Source: Mycobacterium sp. Aquia_213 (GTDB lineage Bacteria; Actinomycetota; Actinomycetes; Mycobacteriales; Mycobacteriaceae). From it: 64,000 nucleotides of DNA. The stretch spans positions 2,666,001 through 2,730,000 of the forward strand of contig NZ_CP113116.1 of assembly GCF_026625985.1 (NCBI RefSeq). The letters are read 5' to 3'. The notes beneath the pieces were generated by a model that did not search any database, was not told the DNA's origin, and saw only the letters and a program-made list of their open reading frames with translations. The position numbers and the translations under genes are program-made. Below, piece by piece: positions 8,907 to 19,443 of this stretch. The stretch's first letter is position 1, and every line of letters begins with the position of its first letter.

Positions 8907-9839
8907 CTACTTGAGGATCACGCCATCTTCTTCGTTGGGACGCGGTGTCCCAACATCTTTCGTGGCCGGATGGCCCGCGCCGGGTGCCGTGTCGCGCGCC
9001 AGCGCAACGGTGGATGCCACCATTGCGACGATGGCGACGAGCAGGCCGATGGCTGCCGATCCTCGCACCGCGAGGTGTTCGCCGAGCACGACGACCCCGA
9101 GCACCACCGCGACGACGGGTTCACCCACCAGCATCAGCGGCACCGAGGCCTGTAATGCGCCGGCGTGAAAGGCGGAACTTTGCACCATCGTTACCGCCAT
9201 CGCCAGCACGACGAGCAGGTACGGGGCCGGGACGGTGAGCAGTCCGTGCCACCCGCCCATGGCGTAGCGGTGCGTGCAGATCTTCGTCAAGACGGCGACC
9301 ATGCCGAGCAGCACCGCCACCGCGATCGCCAGCAGCATGGCGCGCGTGCGGCCGTGGGTGCGCCGCGCCGCGACGAGGCACACGATGACCAGCGGCGCGG
9401 TGAGCGCCAGCGCCATGGTCCACGACGGTATCGGCGAACGGTGATGGCCCTCGCGGGGCTGACCGACCAGCACGAACGCGGCCAGTGCGACGGTCAACAC
9501 GATCGCCCACGCCCATTCGGCCGGGGTGATGCGCTGATGGCAAAGCCTCGCACTCAATGGCAGGGCAAACAGCAGCGACGACACCAGCAGCGGCTGCACG
9601 AGCAGCAGGGATCCGTTGGCCAGCGCCAGGGCCTGAAACACGAAACCGGCGATGGCGGCGAGAATCCCGGCCCACCACAACGGTTGGCGAACCACGCTCG
9701 TCACCGTCGGTCCGGATACGTCCCCGTCAGCTGGAACGCGTTGGGCGACTCGTTGTCGAACCACGATGCCGACGGCTGCCCAAAACGCGGCGAGTAACCC
9801 CGAGATGATCGCGACGGCGTGCGAAATCACCCACCCCAT
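8907..9839 (-). CDS. DMT/EamA-like multi-pass membrane transporter
   Basis: A 310-aa membrane protein with about nine to ten hydrophobic segments and very short loops, in the pattern of the drug/metabolite transporter superfamily. The ATG at 9839 (MGWVISHAVA) begins the first membrane helix, and the longer in-frame extension has no helix-like or domain-like content. The C-terminal 20 residues are polar. No charged substrate-specific motif was seen, so the transported compound is unknown. It is convergent with the glycosyltransferase and divergent from the thioredoxin-like gene. Confidence 0.78.
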   Translation of the reverse strand: MGWVISHAVAIISGLLAAFWAAVGIVVRQRVAQRVPADGDVSGPTVTSVVRQPLWWAGILAAIAGFVFQALALANGSLLLVQPLLVSSLLFALPLSARLCHQRITPAEWAWAIVLTVALAAFVLVGQPREGHHRSPIPSWTMALALTAPLVIVCLVAARRTHGRTRAMLLAIAVAVLLGMVAVLTKICTHRYAMGGWHGLLTVPAPYLLVVLAMAVTMVQSSAFHAGALQASVPLMLVGEPVVAVVLGVVVLGEHLAVRGSAAIGLLVAIVAMVASTVALARDTAPGAGHPATKDVGTPRPNEEDGVILK

Positions 9840-9954
9840 GTTTCGGACTGGTACCCCGGATTGCAACGCGGCTAACTCTGGCCACACGAGATGCAGCCTG
9901 CCGCACCCGTGATCGGGGGTGGTCGCCGGGTCGCCGCGGACTAGTCTGGCGGGC

Positions 9955-10503
9955 ATGGCTATCGAGTCAACAATGCTCGCCCTCGGCACGCCCGCACCGC
10001 TGTTCACGTTGCCCGACCCGGCAACCGGCGCCCAAGTCAGCCTCGACGAGCTCGCCGGTCCGGCGCTGGTGGTCACCTTCATCTGCAACCACTGCCCGTA
10101 TGTCCAGCATGTCGCGCCCGGACTGGCCGCACTGGGTAGAGACCTCGCCGAGCAAGGTGTCGCAATGGTCGGGATTTCCAGCAATGACGTCGTCACTTAC
10201 CCGCAGGATGGCCCCGACGAGATGGTCACCGAGGCCCGCCGCCACGGCTGGACGTTTCCGTACCTGTACGACGAGACGCAAGACGTCGCCCGCTCCTTCT
10301 CCGCGGCATGCACGCCGGACACGTTCGTGTTCGACGGCGAACGCCGACTCGTCTACCGCGGTCAGCTCGACGACTCCCGCCCCAAAAACGACCTGCCGGT
10401 GACGGGCGCCGACGTCCGGGCGGCGGTCGACGCGGTGCTGGCCGGGCGGCCGGTCGACTCGAACCAGCGGCCGTCCATAGGCTGCGGCATCAAATGGCGT
10501 TGA
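9955..10503 (+). CDS. Thioredoxin-fold peroxiredoxin-like protein
   Basis: A 182-aa cytosolic redoxin of the AhpC/TSA-like group. Its redox motif is C44-N-H-C47 within TFICNHCPYVQ, characteristic of a thioredoxin-family subgroup found in many actinobacteria and differing from the classical CGPC. Later landmarks are GISSNDVVTYPQD, FPYLYDETQ, the cis-Pro-like ACTPDTFVFD and the C-terminal GCGIKW. I chose ATG at 9955, where the fold begins. The likely role is thiol-disulfide exchange or peroxide handling; partner proteins are unknown. It is a single gene with no operon partner. Confidence 0.88.
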   Translation: MAIESTMLALGTPAPLFTLPDPATGAQVSLDELAGPALVVTFICNHCPYVQHVAPGLAALGRDLAEQGVAMVGISSNDVVTYPQDGPDEMVTEARRHGWTFPYLYDETQDVARSFSAACTPDTFVFDGERRLVYRGQLDDSRPKNDLPVTGADVRAAVDAVLAGRPVDSNQRPSIGCGIKWR

Positions 10504-10691
10504 GCCGGCTTCGCGCCGACGGCGCGCGCTAGGTTCGGCCTGTTCCGATAGCAGCTGGCTACGCGCATTGTCACAGCGTGAAATCGACTGTGGCCGTTCG
10601 CCGTCCACCACGCAAACGCGCCGCTCCAGTTGTCCTCGGTGGGTTTGCTACGAACGCGTGTCGAATATCACCCGTTTGGTGAGCGGCTTCG

Positions 10692-11450
10692 ATGGGCATT
10701 TTATTTGGCATGATCGCCGGTTACGTCATCCGTTTCGTGGGCCCCGCGGCCGCAGTAGCTTTGAGCCTTGGTGCCTCTGTCCTCTTCTCCCCCGTCCCCT
10801 GGGCGTCGGCCGAACCATGTCCGGACGTTCAGGTGGTGTTCGCTCGAGGTACCGGTGAGCCCCCAGGGGTCGGCCCGACGGGGCAAGCGTTCGTCGACAA
10901 TCTGCGCGGGCGCGAGGGTGGCAAGTCGGTCGACGTCTATGCGGTGAACTACCCCGCCAGCGATGAGTGGTCCACCGGGCTCGATGGCATCCGCGATGCG
11001 GGCGCGCACGTCGTGTCGATGGCGGGCAGCTGCCCCAAGACGAAGATGGTGCTCAGCGGCTTCTCGCAGGGCGCAGCCGTGATGGGCTTCGTCACCTCGG
11101 CGACAGTGCCCGACGGGTACGACCCCGCGACCGTGCCCAAGCCACTGGCCCCCGAGATCGCCGACCACGTCGCCGCGGTGGTGCTCTTCGGAACACCCAA
11201 CACCCGGGCCATGAACTTCCTCGGCCAACCGCAGGTCGTCATCGGACCGACCTATCAGGCCAAGACGATCAAGGTATGCGCGGACGAGGACCCGGTGTGT
11301 TCGGACGGCATGAACTTCGCCGCCCATGACACCTACGCCAACGACGGCACCATGATCGACAAGGGCGCGTCGTTTGCCGCCAGCCGACTCGACGCGGGCC
11401 CGGTCGGGCCCGCAACGGTGGTGCACGCGCCCAGCGGCTTCGGTAACTAG
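10692..11450 (+). CDS. Secreted cutinase-family serine esterase (paralogue 2)
   Basis: Exported cutinase-like hydrolase of 252 aa. A signal segment ends at WASAEPC. The triad is Ser125 in GFSQG, Asp200 in CADEDPVC, and His212 in AAHDTY. It is longer than paralogue 1 because of an insert after the nucleophile (GYDPATVPKPLAPE) and a C-terminal tail, features I associate with the CFP21 type of culp. Translation may start at ATG 10692 or ATG 10710; both leave a usable signal peptide. It lies upstream of, and convergent with, the MOSC gene. Confidence 0.92.
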   Translation: MGILFGMIAGYVIRFVGPAAAVALSLGASVLFSPVPWASAEPCPDVQVVFARGTGEPPGVGPTGQAFVDNLRGREGGKSVDVYAVNYPASDEWSTGLDGIRDAGAHVVSMAGSCPKTKMVLSGFSQGAAVMGFVTSATVPDGYDPATVPKPLAPEIADHVAAVVLFGTPNTRAMNFLGQPQVVIGPTYQAKTIKVCADEDPVCSDGMNFAAHDTYANDGTMIDKGASFAASRLDAGPVGPATVVHAPSGFGN

Positions 11451-11462
11451 TCGCCTGGCCGG

Positions 11463-12281
11463 CTACGGGTCGAAGGTGACCTGGTCGCCGACCCGGATCA
11501 CACCATCACTGGTCGCCTGGAAATAGATCCCGGCGCACGCCGCCACTCCGCACGTGCCCGCTTCCCGACGATTCTCGGCGGCGGGTATGCGCAGCGCCTG
11601 TGGCGATTTCGGTAGCGGTCCGTGTTCGAGCGTCGGCACGACGCAGCGTGGGGTGAGTTCCAGGCCGCGCAGCCGCACCTTGCCGATGCCCAATTCCCGG
11701 TCAACCCAATCGTTTTCGACGTACGGGGGGCAGTCGGCGGGTGTCGCGATCACGATATTCGGCCGGTAGCGCTGGGCCTCGACGCCGATGTGTTCCAGCG
11801 TGGCGGTGGTGATCGCGTGCAGTGGAGCATCGTCGGTAAACGAACCTCCCGGCGTCCCCAGACCGATCTCCAGGATGCGGCCGGCAACGTCGGCGTCCAA
11901 GCCAAGCTCGAGCAGCTTCTCCGGATCCGGACGCTCTACCGTGGCACCCTCCGGACGCTGGCTGACAAGTCGGACCGACCGCCCCAACAACCGGGAGAGC
12001 AGCTCGTTGACGTCAGGATCGTCGGCGGCGACCGTTGTACCGTCGGGCAGCCCGATGCTTACCCGGCCGGGATCTCCATTGGCGGTGCACTTCAACAGGT
12101 CGCGCCATAGCCGTGCCTGTTTGGCGCTGGCCACATGCCCGGTCGCGGTGTCGACGAGTGCGAGCCGTCGGTCGCCTTCGGCTCCACGTTCGTCGACGAA
12201 CAAGCTCTCGACGGCCTCGCCGAGCATTGATTTCACCGGATACCGGCGCAAACTCTCGACCCGCATCTGAACATCTTCCAT
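11463..12281 (-). CDS. MOSC domain protein
   Basis: A 272-aa protein with a beta-barrel MOSC_N domain (RRYPVKSMLGE) followed by a MOSC domain, related to the molybdenum-cofactor sulfurase C-terminus and to the YiiM/mARC group. These bind molybdenum cofactor or carry sulfur. The conserved cysteine is in TPRCVVPTLEHG, and the C-terminus has GTCGVAACAGIYFQ. Mycobacterial members are often annotated only as MOSC proteins, and the reaction here is unknown. ATG is at 12281, with an alternative at 12266. It sits downstream of the FDOR gene on the same strand (46 nt gap), so the two may be transcribed together. Confidence 0.88.
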   Translation of the reverse strand: MEDVQMRVESLRRYPVKSMLGEAVESLFVDERGAEGDRRLALVDTATGHVASAKQARLWRDLLKCTANGDPGRVSIGLPDGTTVAADDPDVNELLSRLLGRSVRLVSQRPEGATVERPDPEKLLELGLDADVAGRILEIGLGTPGGSFTDDAPLHAITTATLEHIGVEAQRYRPNIVIATPADCPPYVENDWVDRELGIGKVRLRGLELTPRCVVPTLEHGPLPKSPQALRIPAAENRREAGTCGVAACAGIYFQATSDGVIRVGDQVTFDP

Positions 12282-12327
12282 CAGATGATTCGGACTTCGA
12301 AATGGCCTGCGCCGTCAGGGAAATGCG

Positions 12328-12732
12328 TCAGACGGTCGCCGTCAGCGTGATGTGCAGGACGAACCGTGGCTTTCGGCCGCGGGCGGCGATGGTTTCGATG
12401 AAAGTCACCACCCGAAAACCCAAGCCATACTTGCGCTTGACCAGCGATTCGACGCGCGCGACTTCCGCTGGGTCGGTGATCACCTCGGCAGTTCCCGCGA
12501 AGACGGGCTGACTGGGTGGCACCTTTCCGGTTCGACCGCATGCCGCAAGGGTGACCCGGGGATCGCGCCGAACCCGCTTGACCTTCCACGAGTCGGCCGG
12601 CGTCCACATCGATAGGCGCGCGCCGTCGGCGACGATCCACATCGGCGCGGCGACCGGATCGCCGTTGCGTTTGAAAGTCGTCAAGGACGCGAACTTCTCA
12701 GCACCCAACTTCACGGTCGCATCGTCGCTCAT
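12328..12732 (-). CDS. PPOX-class F420-dependent oxidoreductase (FDOR-like)
   Basis: A 134-aa split-beta-barrel protein of the pyridoxamine-5-phosphate-oxidase-like superfamily. In mycobacteria, short members of this type bind F420 or FMN and reduce varied substrates. Seen here: a short N-terminal helix, FASLTTFKRNGDPVAAPMW, then RLSMWTPADSWKVKRVRRDPRVTL and a GTAEVI strand with a C-terminal helix. The SWKVKRVRRDP segment is the usual phosphate/cofactor region. It is probably co-transcribed with the MOSC gene. Cofactor choice cannot be settled from sequence alone. Confidence 0.87.
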   Translation of the reverse strand: MSDDATVKLGAEKFASLTTFKRNGDPVAAPMWIVADGARLSMWTPADSWKVKRVRRDPRVTLAACGRTGKVPPSQPVFAGTAEVITDPAEVARVESLVKRKYGLGFRVVTFIETIAARGRKPRFVLHITLTATV

Positions 12733-12807
12733 GATCTCCCCTCTCGGCGGTTAGCTCGGGGTCCGACCCATTGTGCGGTCCGCGGCGGCGTCGTGTACAA
12801 GAGTCTG

Positions 12808-13851
12808 ATGGAGGATCGGGACCGCAGATCTTTCGACCCGTCGACGCTGCGCGAAGCGATGGCCCGGCGGTTGTACCGACGCTCGATGGCCGAGGGTACG
12901 CTCCATCTTCCAGCCGTTCCGGGCATGCTCGACGAGTACCTCACGATGCTGACGACCATCTTTGCCGGCTTGGGCATCCGGTACACAGACGAAGAAACCG
13001 CTCAGCTCAAAACGGTGCTGCAAGGAGAGTTGGCGAAAGCCTTCAAGGCTTCGTCGCGTTCGAACATCGTCGTCGAGTTCAGTTCACCGTTCGGCACGAT
13101 GCTGAATTACCGCGTCAAACCCCAGTGGGCATCGATCGGGGCCGATTACGACAATTGGGTCGACACCCGCGAGGGGCCGCTGTTCGGCACCGAACCCGAC
13201 GCACGCGTATGGGCACTGGCCAACGAAGCCGGCGATCCCAGCACCTGTCGGGTACTCGACGTCGGAGCCGGCACGGGGCGAAACGCCCTCGCCCTGGCCC
13301 GGCGTGGTCACCCGGTTGACGCGGTCGAGCTGGCCGGGAAGTTCGCCGACATCATTCGTGGGGAAGCCAAACGGAATTCGTTCGATATCAACGTCATCCA
13401 GAGCGATGTCTTTGTGGCGATGGAAGGTGTCAGCGGCGATTATCAGCTGGTCGTGTTCTCCGAGGTGGTGCCGGACTTCCGGACCCCGCAGGAGCTGCGT
13501 GGGATGTTCGAACTCGCTGCGCAATGCTTGGCCCGCGGTGGGCGTTTGGTGTTCAACACTTTCCTGGCGCGCGAGGGCTATACCCCCGACGACGCCGCCC
13601 GCCAACTCGGGCAGCAATGCCACACCATGACCTTCACCCGCGACGAAGTCGGCAACGCGGCCGCCGGATTGTCGCTTGAGCTCATTTCCGACGAGTCGGC
13701 CTACGAGTACGAGAAAGCCCATCTACCCGAAGGCGCTTGGCCGCCCACGGCCTGGTTCGACGGATGGGCCAGTGGCCAAGACATTTTCGACGTCGAACGG
13801 GAGGATTCCCCCATCGAGTTGCGCTGGCTCGTCTACCGCAAAAACGCTTGA
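12808..13851 (+). CDS. Class I SAM-dependent methyltransferase with N-terminal helical domain
   Basis: A protein of about 347 aa. The first 115 or so residues form an uncharacterised, mostly helical region. The Rossmann methyltransferase core follows, with motif I VLDVGAGTGRNALALARRG and the acidic strand VDAVEL. The QLVVFSEVVPDFRTP segment corresponds to motif post-II/IV. The substrate is unknown; the GRNALALARRG style resembles tellurite-resistance/TehB-like and small-molecule methylases. ATG at 12808 has AAGAG just upstream; GTG at 12793 is also possible. It precedes furA on the same strand by 118 nt, but furA has its own promoter. Confidence 0.85.
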   Translation: MEDRDRRSFDPSTLREAMARRLYRRSMAEGTLHLPAVPGMLDEYLTMLTTIFAGLGIRYTDEETAQLKTVLQGELAKAFKASSRSNIVVEFSSPFGTMLNYRVKPQWASIGADYDNWVDTREGPLFGTEPDARVWALANEAGDPSTCRVLDVGAGTGRNALALARRGHPVDAVELAGKFADIIRGEAKRNSFDINVIQSDVFVAMEGVSGDYQLVVFSEVVPDFRTPQELRGMFELAAQCLARGGRLVFNTFLAREGYTPDDAARQLGQQCHTMTFTRDEVGNAAAGLSLELISDESAYEYEKAHLPEGAWPPTAWFDGWASGQDIFDVEREDSPIELRWLVYRKNA

Positions 13852-13933
13852 GTGGGACCAGTGGCGCCGCGGCGGCGCCGTGCAGCCGGCTTCGCGACGC
13901 CAAATTTTTACGGGGTGTTGCATCGATAAAGTC

Positions 13934-13963
13934 TTGACTGATTCCAGATAAGTGGGCCATATT
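13934..13963 (+). promoter_or_regulatory. furA promoter with probable leaderless start
   Basis: TTGACT at 13934-13939 and CATATT at 13958-13963 are separated by 18 nt. The predicted transcription start falls 6-7 nt later, on the GTG start codon at 13970, so the mRNA would be leaderless. The AT-rich segment around TTGACTGATTCCAGA strongly resembles the autoregulatory furA promoter described for M. tuberculosis, where FurA binds. Autoregulation here is inferred from that similarity. Confidence 0.75.
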
Positions 13964-13969
13964 GGCCTT

Positions 13970-14410
13970 GTGTCGTCAACGTCGGACTACGCGGAGCGGT
14001 TGCGTTTGGCCGACCTGCGTGTGACCCGGCCCAGGATTGCCGTCCTGGAGGCGGTACACGCCCATCCGCATGCCGACACCGAGACGATCTTTTCCTCGGT
14101 GCGCGTTGGCCTTCCCGAAGTCTCCCGTCAGGCCGTCTACGACGTGCTCAACGCCCTTACGGCGGTGGGCCTGGTCCGGCGCATCCAGCCACTGGGGCTG
14201 GTGGCGCGCTACGAGTCCCGGGTCGGCGACAACCACCACCACGTCGTATGCCGGTCCTGCGGCGTCATCGCCGACGTCGACTGCGCGGTCGGCGAGGCCC
14301 CGTGCCTTACCCCGTCGGACGAGAACAACGTGCTCGACGGCTACGTCCTCGATGAGGCAGAAGTCATCTACTGGGGCCTGTGCCCCGACTGTTCGACCGC
14401 AGCTTCCTGA
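13970..14410 (+). CDS. furA: Ferric-uptake-regulator family repressor FurA
   Basis: A 146-aa metal-dependent DNA-binding repressor that in mycobacteria controls its own operon and katG in response to oxidative stress. The winged-helix domain contains RVTRPRIAVLEAV and the recognition region VSRQAVYDVLNAL. The metal-binding domain has the His cluster at 89-91, Cys94/Cys97 in VCRSCG and Cys138/Cys141 in CPDC. I chose GTG at 13970, not an earlier in-frame codon, because it agrees with the N-terminus of known FurA proteins and with the promoter position. katG follows 49 nt downstream, so the two genes probably form one operon. Confidence 0.95.
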   Translation: MSSTSDYAERLRLADLRVTRPRIAVLEAVHAHPHADTETIFSSVRVGLPEVSRQAVYDVLNALTAVGLVRRIQPLGLVARYESRVGDNHHHVVCRSCGVIADVDCAVGEAPCLTPSDENNVLDGYVLDEAEVIYWGLCPDCSTAAS

Positions 14411-14433
14411 TCACAGCCCGTGATCACAGCCCG
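14408..14433 (+). repeat. Perfect 13-bp tandem duplication at the furA stop
   Basis: TGATCACAGCCCG occurs twice in immediate succession (14408-14420 and 14421-14433), and a partial GATCAC follows. The first three bases are the furA stop codon, so the duplication lies in the furA-katG junction just ahead of the katG ribosome-binding site. It could alter spacing or folding of the junction, or mark a slippage site. Confidence 0.8.
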
Positions 14434-14459
14434 ATCACTCACCACCGGAAAGGAATGTT

Positions 14460-16664
<2,205 letters not shown>

Positions 16665-16688
16665 TACCGGCTTGATCGTCGGCACTAG

Positions 16689-16725
16689 ACGACACCCCGT
16701 GGGCGCCCAGCTCGCGGGGTGTCGT
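16689..16725 (+). terminator. Hairpin terminator after katG
   Basis: ACGACACCCCG (16689-16699) pairs perfectly with CGGGGTGTCGT (16715-16725), leaving a 15-nt loop that itself contains the palindrome TGGGCGCCCA. It begins 25 nt after the katG stop and is followed by TGATTTT, not a long T-run, which is usual for mycobacterial terminators. Confidence 0.8.
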
Positions 16726-16769
16726 TGATTTTGGGCGGGCGTGTCGGTCGCGTGAGGCCCACCACACTA

Positions 16770-16783
16770 TTACCCATGAGTAA
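16770..16783. promoter_or_regulatory. Near-palindromic TTAC-N6-GTAA operator-like site
   Basis: TTACCCATGAGTAA reads the same on both strands except for one base pair. Its half CATGGGTAA recurs at 16842-16850, so TTACCCATG and CATGGGTAA also form an inverted pair 63 nt apart. The site is upstream of the alpha/beta-hydrolase gene and looks like a TetR-type operator. No regulator gene is adjacent. Confidence 0.45.
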
Positions 16784-16821
16784 CCTACGGAGGCGTAAGT
16801 TGGGTATCTAGGTAATGACCG

Positions 16822-17736
16822 ATGCGTTCTAACTACCAAGACATGGGTAACGGTTTCATCATGAGCGAATTGACCTACCTCGAACTACATGGCGACCGGA
16901 TCGCCTACCGGGATGCCGGCCACGGCGACGTCCTGTTGTTGATCCACGGGATGGCCGGCAGCTCGGCCACCTGGGAGGCGATCATCCCGTTGCTGTCGAA
17001 GAAGTACCGCGTCATCGCGCCCGACCTGCTGGGACACGGCATGTCGGCGAAGCCCCGTGGCGACTATTCACTGGGAGCCTTCGCGGTCTTTTTGCGCGAT
17101 CTGCTCGACGAGCTCGGGGTGAGCCGGGCCACGGTGATCGGGCAGTCGCTCGGTGGCGGTATCGCGATGCAGTTCACCCACCAGCACCGCGATTATTGCG
17201 AGCGGCTCGTCCTGATCGGCAGCGGCGGTCTTGGGCCCGACCTCAGCCCGCTGCTGCGGTTCCTGTCGGCGCCCGGCGCCGAATTGATATTGCCCATCGT
17301 CGCGCCGCAACCGGTCCTCAAGCTCGGCAACAAGCTGGGTTCCTGGTTGACTTCGGCGGGGATTCAGTCGCCGCGAGCCGGTCAGATGTGGTACTCCTAC
17401 TCCTCGCTGTCGGATGCGCGAACCCGCCAGGCCTTTCTGCGGACGCTGCGCTCAGTGGTGGACTACCGCGGCCAGGCCGTCAGCGCGCTCAATAAGCTGC
17501 ACGTCGCGGCCGGATTGCCCACCTTGCTGATCTGGGGTGACGAGGACGGGATCATCCCCGTCGCGCACGCTTACGCGGCTCACGATGCGGTGGACGGCAG
17601 TCGTCTCGAGGTGCTCGAAGGTCTTGGCCACTACCCGCACGTGGAGGCGCCGGCGGCGGTGGCGGACATTCTCGAGGACTTCATCACCTCCACGGCTCCC
17701 ACGGCAACCGGAACTTCGGTACCCCTGGGCATGTAG
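16822..17736 (+). CDS. Alpha/beta-fold hydrolase
   Basis: Cytosolic alpha/beta hydrolase of up to 304 aa. The oxyanion motif is LLIHGMAGSS, followed by APDLLGHGMSAKP. The nucleophile elbow is GQSLGG, the acid lies in LLIWGDEDGIIP, and the histidine is in LEGLGHYPHVE. This arrangement is shared by mycobacterial lipase/esterase-like proteins such as the Rv2715 type. The substrate is unknown. ATG at 16822, 16843 and 16861 are all in frame; the conserved fold begins after 16861, so the first 13 residues may not be translated. A dyad with a repeated half-site lies upstream. Confidence 0.87.
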   Translation: MRSNYQDMGNGFIMSELTYLELHGDRIAYRDAGHGDVLLLIHGMAGSSATWEAIIPLLSKKYRVIAPDLLGHGMSAKPRGDYSLGAFAVFLRDLLDELGVSRATVIGQSLGGGIAMQFTHQHRDYCERLVLIGSGGLGPDLSPLLRFLSAPGAELILPIVAPQPVLKLGNKLGSWLTSAGIQSPRAGQMWYSYSSLSDARTRQAFLRTLRSVVDYRGQAVSALNKLHVAAGLPTLLIWGDEDGIIPVAHAYAAHDAVDGSRLEVLEGLGHYPHVEAPAAVADILEDFITSTAPTATGTSVPLGM

Positions 17737-17744
17737 CGGCGGGC

Positions 17745-18545
17745 TCAGCGGTTCAGATCCCACTGTCCGTAATCGGCCGCGAGTACGTCGTCCACATCCA
17801 CATTGATGCCGCCCAGCAGCGGGCCGGGGTTCGACGGGGTGTTGACGATCGCCTGGTAGAGCACCGCCATCGGCTCGCGCTGGCCGTGCGACCACGACCT
17901 CGTTTGCCACGCCCAGCGGTAACCCGCGCTGGTCGAGTTGCCGATCACCCCGTCCCTGATCGCCCACCCACACGCGCTGGAGTGGCCGTAAATACCGGTG
18001 CGGCCCACGCCCAGTACCGAGTTGATTCCCCGAAACCATTCGACGGCAAGGGTATTCCAGGTGTTCTGGTCGATATCGTCGTCGACGCTGAAGAAAATCG
18101 GCGCCGAGTTCGGTCCCCCTGCCGCGGCATGCAGTTGCTGAGCCGTTTGAGCGTCCGCCACACCTCCGTCGCGTCCGCGGGTGAGATCCGATGGCGTGGC
18201 GGGCCATCCGGGCTTGCCGTACTGGAAGTTGCTGACGATCTGAAGTCCCGCCGCGCGTAACGCGTCCGCGTAGTCGCGGGTGATGGGCTTCGCCTCGAAA
18301 TGCGCCCCCGGCCGTTCCGCCGAGACGTAATTGATCACCCCGGCGTAACCCGCTGCCTTGATCTCGTCCGGCGCGATCCGCTTTTCGGCGAAGTCGATCA
18401 GCTTGATGTCGGCGGCCGACGAGGTCGGCGCCTCGATGGTCGCGGCCAGGCTGAGTAGAGCCGGTGTGAGGGCATATTTGAAGACCTCGCGTCGCGGGAC
18501 TGGTCGCGGTCCGCCGCGACCACTTAGCGCAGCCGAATCGGGCAC
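17745..18545 (-). CDS. Tat-exported DUF1906 glycoside-hydrolase-like protein
   Basis: A 266-aa exported protein of the DUF1906 (Rv2525c-like) family, which has a TIM-barrel fold related to glycoside hydrolases. A twin-arginine signal is visible: PRREVFKYALTPALLSLAA, ending near TSSAA. The mature part starts IKLIDFAEKRI and contains NYVSAERPG, IVSNFQYG, the acidic FFSVDDD (a candidate catalytic strand), GIYGHSSACGWA and a C-terminal NVDVDDVLA. In M. tuberculosis the homologue is Tat-exported and has been linked to cell-wall or beta-lactam phenotypes; its reaction is not settled. It is convergent with the preceding hydrolase (8 nt gap). Confidence 0.9.
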   Translation of the reverse strand: MPDSAALSGRGGPRPVPRREVFKYALTPALLSLAATIEAPTSSAADIKLIDFAEKRIAPDEIKAAGYAGVINYVSAERPGAHFEAKPITRDYADALRAAGLQIVSNFQYGKPGWPATPSDLTRGRDGGVADAQTAQQLHAAAGGPNSAPIFFSVDDDIDQNTWNTLAVEWFRGINSVLGVGRTGIYGHSSACGWAIRDGVIGNSTSAGYRWAWQTRSWSHGQREPMAVLYQAIVNTPSNPGPLLGGINVDVDDVLAADYGQWDLNR

Positions 18546-18573
18546 CGCGCGATGGTAGCAAGACCGGTGACGC

Positions 18574-19365
18574 TTACAGTCCTCGCTCCTGTAGCCACGA
18601 CAGGATGCGGCCGGCGGCCGTGGCCCATCCCGGTTCCAGCATCATCTCGTGTCCCATGTTCGGGATCAGGATTGGTTGGGTTCCGTGGGCCCGGGCCGTC
18701 GCGTGCACGTCGGAGGGGCGATAAATCATGTCTCGCTCTCCGCCCAGCACCAGAACCGGCGTGGTGACGCGTGCGGTGTTGACGAGATTGAGCGCGACCA
18801 TGTCGCCGAGGATCGCCCTCGTACTGTCCGGCTGAAGTCGCTCGGTGCCGTCGCTAATTAGGGATTCGGGTGTCTCTTCGCTGAAGAACAGCTCGCGCGC
18901 CCCTGCCATCGTCCCCCCGTAGAAGTCGCTGGGCCGGCCGGTGACGGCGAATTTTGTGCAGCCCCAAGGCCGTTGGCGCATCGTCCGCAGCATGGACCGC
19001 AGATGTCCGCGCGGCGGTGCGGATGCGAGCAGCACCCCGGCCGGTGCCTCGTTGTTTTCGAGATACTTCTGCACAATGAATCCGCCCATCGAATGTCCGA
19101 TCGGGATCGGTTGTGGTGCAATCTTGTTCGCGATGGAAGAAACATCGGCGACGAAGTCCGAAATCGAACACAAACGCATCGGTTTGTCCACCGGGCTACG
19201 ACCGTGGCCGCGATAGCTGGGCGCAACGACACGAAACCCGCGCTCGGCGAAGTAGTCAAGAAAGTGCACATCCCAGCACCATGCGCCCTGGAAGCCGCCG
19301 TGCACAAAGAGCAATGGGTGCGGGTGTTCCTGGCTGGGTTCACCCTTGTCTATTACTTCCAACAT
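18574..19365 (-). CDS. Alpha/beta-fold hydrolase (lysophospholipase-like)
   Basis: A 263-aa hydrolase with LLFVHGGFQGAWCWD for the oxyanion hole, SYRGHGRSP, the nucleophile elbow GHSMGG, an acid in LGGERDMIY and the catalytic His in NMGHEMMLEPGW. The style resembles monoacylglycerol-lipase/lysophospholipase-like and haloperoxidase-type hydrolases. The substrate is unknown. It lies just upstream of the DUF1906 gene on the same strand, with a 28 nt gap, and the two may be co-transcribed. Confidence 0.85.
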   Translation of the reverse strand: MLEVIDKGEPSQEHPHPLLFVHGGFQGAWCWDVHFLDYFAERGFRVVAPSYRGHGRSPVDKPMRLCSISDFVADVSSIANKIAPQPIPIGHSMGGFIVQKYLENNEAPAGVLLASAPPRGHLRSMLRTMRQRPWGCTKFAVTGRPSDFYGGTMAGARELFFSEETPESLISDGTERLQPDSTRAILGDMVALNLVNTARVTTPVLVLGGERDMIYRPSDVHATARAHGTQPILIPNMGHEMMLEPGWATAAGRILSWLQERGL

Positions 19366-19443
19366 GAGATCGAATTCCTATCCACGCGTTGATGATTGGT
19401 ACTGTGCATTCGGAGCCTACAGCGGCGCGGACTGACCCGCTCG

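Noticed and set aside
16822..17736. Calling the hydrolase a specific lipase by similarity to Rv2715
   Set aside because: Only general alpha/beta-hydrolase motifs are visible; similarity from memory is not enough for a named function.
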